A DNA stretch of 15,315 nt from Desulfobulbus sp. (lineage in GTDB: Bacteria; Desulfobacterota; Desulfobulbia; Desulfobulbales; Desulfobulbaceae): NCBI GenBank assembly GCA_028684915.1, contig JAQUEZ010000148.1, positions 1-15,315 of the forward strand. Direction: 5' to 3'. The notes beneath the pieces are model-generated. The model saw nothing but the letters and a program-made list of their open reading frames with translations, was not told where the DNA came from and made no database searches. Below, in pieces: positions 12,325 to 15,315 of this stretch. Made by a program: the position numbers and the translations under genes. Within the stretch, counting starts at the first letter, position 1. The number at the start of each line of letters is the position of its first letter.

Positions 12325-13830
12325 ATGAACAACCTCATATTCCCCCCAAACCGCCGTTCCAACAGCCTCCTCAGCCAAAGACTGCGCAAGGTCATAGCCG
12401 GCCAACCGCTGGACTTCGCAATTCCTGTCGAACCTGACGCCCTGTCAGAACTCCCGCTGCCGGACTATCGTTACAATCACCGCTACCCGTTCCTGCTGCA
12501 CACGGATTGCCGCCGCCTCCAGGTCCGCGCCCCCCAACCCGAGCCGCCGCCCTCGGAAGCAGCCGCCGACGTTGGCGCGTCCACTGGACCACAAGCCCGA
12601 TTAACAAGTGGTTCCCCAGTAGTACAAGGGTCTCCGTTCAGGGTGGTTCGAAATCTCGACTTTTTGAAAGTGTCTTTTCACCTTGAATGGGATCTGCACA
12701 CCAATTCCTTTCTCGACATCCTGGAAATGATGAAAAAGAAGGTCCAGGACACAGAAAAAGACTGCATCCCGGTCTTCAAAGAAAACGGCTTCGACTGGAA
12801 CCTCGCCCGAACCGGCACGTCAAAATTCACCTACCGGATCAAGTCCGGCGACGTGACCTTAATGTTCAGCCGTCGCAAGGCCTCGCACGATATGCCGAAC
12901 TGCCGGTTGGAAATCGGCTCTCTTTCCTGCTGGACGCCGGGGTTTTTCGCAATTTATGAACGGGTGAAAACCTTCCTGTCCGCCTACGGCGGCAAAGTCG
13001 TCAAGGAACGCGTCTCTGAGGTGCACCTTGCCGCCGACTTCATCGGCACAGACATCAAGGCCGTTGACCTTTGCGACCAGGGCAAGTGGATAGCCAAGGC
13101 CAGGGACTTCAACCCGCATCACACCATTTCGCTTGATCGCAGATGCCGCCAACCCGAACCGGAACCGGATGAACTGGAGTTTAACCCGCATTTCACCAAC
13201 CGTCGGTTCACCGGCCTGGACATGGGCAAGGGCAACCTCATGTTGCGGATCTATGACAAGGTAATGGAATTGAAGCGCACCCGGGCGGCGCACAAACAGC
13301 AAATCTTTGCCGAAATCTGGGGCATGAATCAGTTTGACGATCACTCGGTGACGCGTGTCGAATACCAGATCCGCCGGCCCAAGCTCCGGGAGTTCGCCGA
13401 CGCGGAAGACAAACGCATCGACACCGTGGGCGACCTGGTCGGCGCGCTCCGTTCGCTTTGGGCGTACCTGACCACCGAATGGACGCGGCACACCTCCAAC
13501 TCGGTGAACCGGAACCACAACCAGAGTAAAGCGAAAATCTCCGAGTTCTGGCAGCAGGTCCAGGCCGTGGTCTGGACTGGCGTGTTCGGCTACGTCCGCA
13601 GCCATCCCCCGAAACACAAAGACATCGTCATGCTGCGCAAACAAGCGCGGGGCATCCTGATGTCCGTTTGCGCCTCCCTCGAAGTGGAGCCCGACGACAT
13701 CGACAAGATCGTGCATCTCTGCAAGGGCGTAATCGAGGAAGACCTGCACGCGTATTTTGAGGATGAGAAGGCGTTCATCGACAAGATGATCACCAAGCGG
13801 AATGACTTCCGTGTGACCCTTGCGGGATAG
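12325..13830 (+). CDS. Replication initiator, Rep_trans / filamentous phage gpII type
   Basis: 501 aa. After a proline-rich N-terminal extension (about 1-105) the catalytic region begins with RNLDFLKVSFHLEWDL. Key motifs: SEVHLAADF (231-239; the metal-binding or fold-conserved D238), GNLMLRIYDKVMELK (303-317; candidate nicking tyrosine Y310 in Y-D-K-x-x-E) and VTRVEYQIRRP (342-352). This is the layout of HUH-unrelated Rep_trans initiators, including gpII of filamentous phages, which nick the viral strand and start rolling-circle replication. The extension is longer than in most relatives. Ribosome binding site GCGGAG is 6 nt upstream. A Rep_trans plasmid initiator is the alternative label, but the phage context favours the viral role. 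Confidence 0.82.
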   Translation: MNNLIFPPNRRSNSLLSQRLRKVIAGQPLDFAIPVEPDALSELPLPDYRYNHRYPFLLHTDCRRLQVRAPQPEPPPSEAAADVGASTGPQARLTSGSPVVQGSPFRVVRNLDFLKVSFHLEWDLHTNSFLDILEMMKKKVQDTEKDCIPVFKENGFDWNLARTGTSKFTYRIKSGDVTLMFSRRKASHDMPNCRLEIGSLSCWTPGFFAIYERVKTFLSAYGGKVVKERVSEVHLAADFIGTDIKAVDLCDQGKWIAKARDFNPHHTISLDRRCRQPEPEPDELEFNPHFTNRRFTGLDMGKGNLMLRIYDKVMELKRTRAAHKQQIFAEIWGMNQFDDHSVTRVEYQIRRPKLREFADAEDKRIDTVGDLVGALRSLWAYLTTEWTRHTSNSVNRNHNQSKAKISEFWQQVQAVVWTGVFGYVRSHPPKHKDIVMLRKQARGILMSVCASLEVEPDDIDKIVHLCKGVIEEDLHAYFEDEKAFIDKMITKRNDFRVTLAG

Positions 13831-13875
13831 GCTTGCCGCTCGTCTTGCGCGTGTCGGCTGCGCAGATTGAGGTAC
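13831..13875 (+). repeat. 45-nt imperfect direct repeat, copy 2
   Basis: Begins at the base after the rep stop codon and matches 10786-10830 at 34 of 45 positions. No start codon follows at ribosome-binding distance here, so the conserved GATTGAGGTAC block is not kept merely as a translation signal. The remaining bases up to 13923 are a short untranslated gap with GAGG before the radical SAM start. Confidence 0.6.
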
Positions 13876-13923
13876 CGCCGCCTTTGCAACCATTCCTGTT
13901 TTTCGACATGCAATGAGGACTGA

Positions 13924-14748
13924 ATGAAAATTATACGGGTTTTTCCTCGAAGAACATCTGCAACACCTGATGACGATATGGTCCGGATCGCCAAGCCCCC
14001 TGGTTTGTTTGATACAGCGGATGAAGTGCACATATCTGTCACTTGGACGTATGACTTGCCTCTTGCGGAGCGACTTGCAGATTTATGGAAGTGGGTTGCC
14101 CCGGTCAAGATTGGCGGTCCTGCAACCGGCGAAAAGGGAGAGTCCTTTACCCCTGGGAAGTACTTAAAGAAAGGCTATGTCATTACATCACGAGGCTGCC
14201 CTAATCGATGCTGGTTTTGTTCTGTGTGGAAAAGAGAAGGGCAAGAAATACGTGAGTTGCCCATTACGGAAGGATTCAACTTGCTTGATGATAATATTCT
14301 GGCCTGCTCGGACAATCATATTCGATCAGTTTTTCGAATGTTGTCAGAAGGGAAAAAACAATACCACCGCCCTGTTGAATTAACCGGAGGCCTCGAAGCG
14401 GCCCGTTTACGTCAATGGCATGTTGACGCTCTTCGAGAACTTAAACCCAAGCAACTGTTTTTTGCTTACGACACGCCTGATGATTTAGAACCGCTTCACG
14501 CTGCAGGCAAGATGTTGCTTGCATCTGGTTTTACTCAATCGAGTCATACCCTTCGATGTTATGTTTTGTGCGGTTATCCCGGCGATTCGTTTGATGCAGC
14601 CGAAAAAAGGATGCGTCAAACGTTATCCGCTGGATTTTACCCCATGGCAATGCTCTTCCGGGACAGATCGGGAAACCGCAATCTTGAATGGGCTCGGTGG
14701 CAAAAAACATGGGCACGGCCTGCAATAATTGCGACGAAAGTTCTATAG
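13924..14748 (+). CDS. Phage-type radical SAM enzyme
   Basis: 274 aa. The radical SAM cluster motif C-x3-C-x2-C is C92-PNR-C96-WF-C99 in TSRGCPNRCWFCSVWKREG, expected to hold a [4Fe-4S] cluster that cleaves S-adenosylmethionine. Other family-like stretches: LLDDNIL (120-126), ELTGGLEAARL (152-162), FFAYDTPDDLEPL (179-191) and YVLCGYPGDSF (213-223). The first 70 residues (DEVHISVTWTYDLPLAERLA, APVKIGGPA) resemble a shortened B12-binding-like Rossmann domain. I recognise this as a subfamily seen in tailed phages and prophages; its substrate is unknown. Start ATG 13924 has GAGG 7 nt upstream. Composition is less GC-rich than rep, a sign of separate acquisition. It lies outside the core phage modules. 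Confidence 0.82.
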   Translation: MKIIRVFPRRTSATPDDDMVRIAKPPGLFDTADEVHISVTWTYDLPLAERLADLWKWVAPVKIGGPATGEKGESFTPGKYLKKGYVITSRGCPNRCWFCSVWKREGQEIRELPITEGFNLLDDNILACSDNHIRSVFRMLSEGKKQYHRPVELTGGLEAARLRQWHVDALRELKPKQLFFAYDTPDDLEPLHAAGKMLLASGFTQSSHTLRCYVLCGYPGDSFDAAEKRMRQTLSAGFYPMAMLFRDRSGNRNLEWARWQKTWARPAIIATKVL

Positions 14749-14801
14749 CGGAACGTTGTAAACCTTTCATTGACACTCTTTTCAAGAATAAGGCGGTCCG
14801 C

Positions 14802-15059
14802 ATGGGACAGGTTGAAACTTCCGAATGGTTGAAAATGCTCAGGCGAATGATCCGTGCAGCCGGCCGCCGGGTAGCCAACGCCGATGAACACGAACTAGCC
14901 GACCTGGTCAGCCTTCGCGACCAACTCGACCAATCAATCAAACACGCCATACAAGGGCAACGCTCCGCCGGCCGCTCCTGGGCGCACATCGGGCAAGCTC
15001 TCGGCCTGTCTCGGCAGGGCGCTTTCCAACGGTATGGCGACCTCGAAAACGAAAAATGA
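14802..15059 (+). CDS. Small helix-turn-helix protein
   Basis: 85 aa from ATG 14802, chosen for its AAGGCGG 5 nt upstream. The N-terminal half is a charged helix region (LRRMIRAAGRRVANADEHELADL); the C-terminal half SAGRSWAHIGQALGLSRQGAFQRYGDLE is a helix-turn-helix of the kind found in small sigma-like or MarR-adjacent regulators. An earlier start at 14709 would overlap the radical SAM gene and add a segment with CNNC, which cannot be ruled out. Candidate regulator of the element's right end. It overlaps the next gene as ATGA. Confidence 0.65.
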   Translation: MGQVETSEWLKMLRRMIRAAGRRVANADEHELADLVSLRDQLDQSIKHAIQGQRSAGRSWAHIGQALGLSRQGAFQRYGDLENEK

Positions 15060-15223
15060 AAATCAGCATCTTCAAGACACCGCGCCGGGGTTGGCTTGGC
15101 GACAAGCCGCTCGGCACCGACTACATGCCCGCCGTGAACGAACGCGCCCGCCGTATGAAAGCCGCCATTCGCGAACAGGACCCACCCACCGACAAACGGC
15201 AGCCGCGTTTGCCCGGATTCTAG
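15056..15223 (+). CDS. Small basic protein, unknown (55 aa)
   Basis: 55 aa, rich in Arg, Lys and Pro (KTPRRGWLGDKPLG; QPRLPGF), no membrane segment or cysteine. It starts at an ATGA overlap with the HTH gene and so is translationally coupled to it. Composition is GC-rich like the phage core. No family recognised. It could be a DNA-binding accessory or excisionase-like partner for a downstream integrase, which is speculation from position. Confidence 0.55.
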   Translation: MKISIFKTPRRGWLGDKPLGTDYMPAVNERARRMKAAIREQDPPTDKRQPRLPGF

Positions 15224-15232
15224 GAAACCACC

Positions 15233-15262
15233 TTGACACTATCTCCAAAACATGGGCAGAAT
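15233..15262 (+). promoter_or_regulatory. Candidate promoter before the right-edge gene
   Basis: TTGACA (15233-15238, perfect -35) with CAGAAT (15257-15262, 4 of 6 for -10) at 18-bp spacing. A symmetric ATGGG/CCCAT pair (15252-15271) overlaps the -10 and could be an operator. A strong ribosome binding site GGGGAGGT (15281-15288) follows. Confidence 0.5.
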
Positions 15263-15292
15263 GCCACCCATCTGAATTTTGGGGAGGTGTGC

Positions 15293-15315
15293 ATGTCTGG
15301 ATCGGTGTATTTCAA
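15293..15315 (+). CDS. Start of a gene cut by the window edge, possibly a tyrosine integrase
   Basis: ATG 15293 with GGGGAGGT 4 nt upstream and its own promoter. Only MSGSVYF can be read. Many phage tyrosine recombinases begin with G-S-V-Y followed by a basic K-W-Y segment (the arm-binding domain), and no integrase gene is otherwise present in the window. The identification is therefore tentative; that a real gene starts here is much more certain than what it encodes. Confidence 0.45.

Noticed and set aside
12859..14031. 390-aa minus-strand open frame opposite rep
   Set aside because: A product of GC-biased third positions of the rep gene; rep has clear family motifs, the antisense has none.
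1..15315. CRISPR arrays, insertion sequences and complete tRNA genes
   Set aside because: No regularly spaced repeats, transposase genes or full cloverleaf sequences were seen.

Overview
The window looks like a Gram-negative chromosome segment carrying an integrated filamentous phage (inovirus) next to a two-gene Hachiman anti-phage system. Gram-negative is inferred from the Zot-type assembly ATPase, a secretin N-domain lipoprotein and signal-peptide-bearing virion proteins. The species cannot be named from sequence alone. A member of the Desulfobacterota or a related proteobacterial group is only a guess.

Left flank (1-517): the C-terminal end of a RelE-family toxin, a strong bidirectional terminator, and a minus-strand segment containing a 20-nt block identical to the conserved T-arm of bacterial tmRNA. 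The rest of a tmRNA is not evident, so this may be a remnant or an attachment-site scar. Defense module (518-3534, minus strand): hamA (DUF1837 nuclease) and hamB (superfamily 2 helicase), overlapping by a GTGA junction. A gene-poor AT-rich spacer (3535-4002) with repeated short motifs follows.

Inovirus (about 4003 to at least 15223): a divergent CI-like repressor faces a control region with two operator-like dyads 30 bp apart. Then come early small genes (two CxxC/CxxC proteins and an unknown), an OB-fold-like ssDNA-binding protein, and a tightly packed virion and assembly cluster. That cluster holds six membrane miniproteins of 33-46 aa, a 106-aa membrane protein, a Cys-rich secreted protein, a pIII-like adsorption protein, a pVI-like DUF2523 protein, the Zot/pI ATPase, and a lipoprotein with only a secretin N-domain. 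A hairpin-rich intergenic region leads to a second module: an unknown 72-aa protein, DUF4417, two more small Cys proteins and a Rep_trans/gpII-type replication initiator. After rep come a phage-type radical SAM enzyme, a small HTH protein and a small basic protein. At the right edge a promoter and strong ribosome binding site open a reading frame, cut after 7 residues, whose start resembles tyrosine integrases.

Working together: the repressor holds lysogeny; Rep and the SSB make and coat single-stranded DNA; the miniproteins, pIII-like and pVI-like proteins form the virion; Zot drives extrusion, apparently through a host secretin because no complete secretin gene is visible. Most interesting points: the barrel-less secretin-domain lipoprotein, a Hachiman locus between an attachment-like scar and the phage, a radical SAM enzyme in an inovirus, a hairpin that buries a start codon, and two duplicated regulatory blocks.
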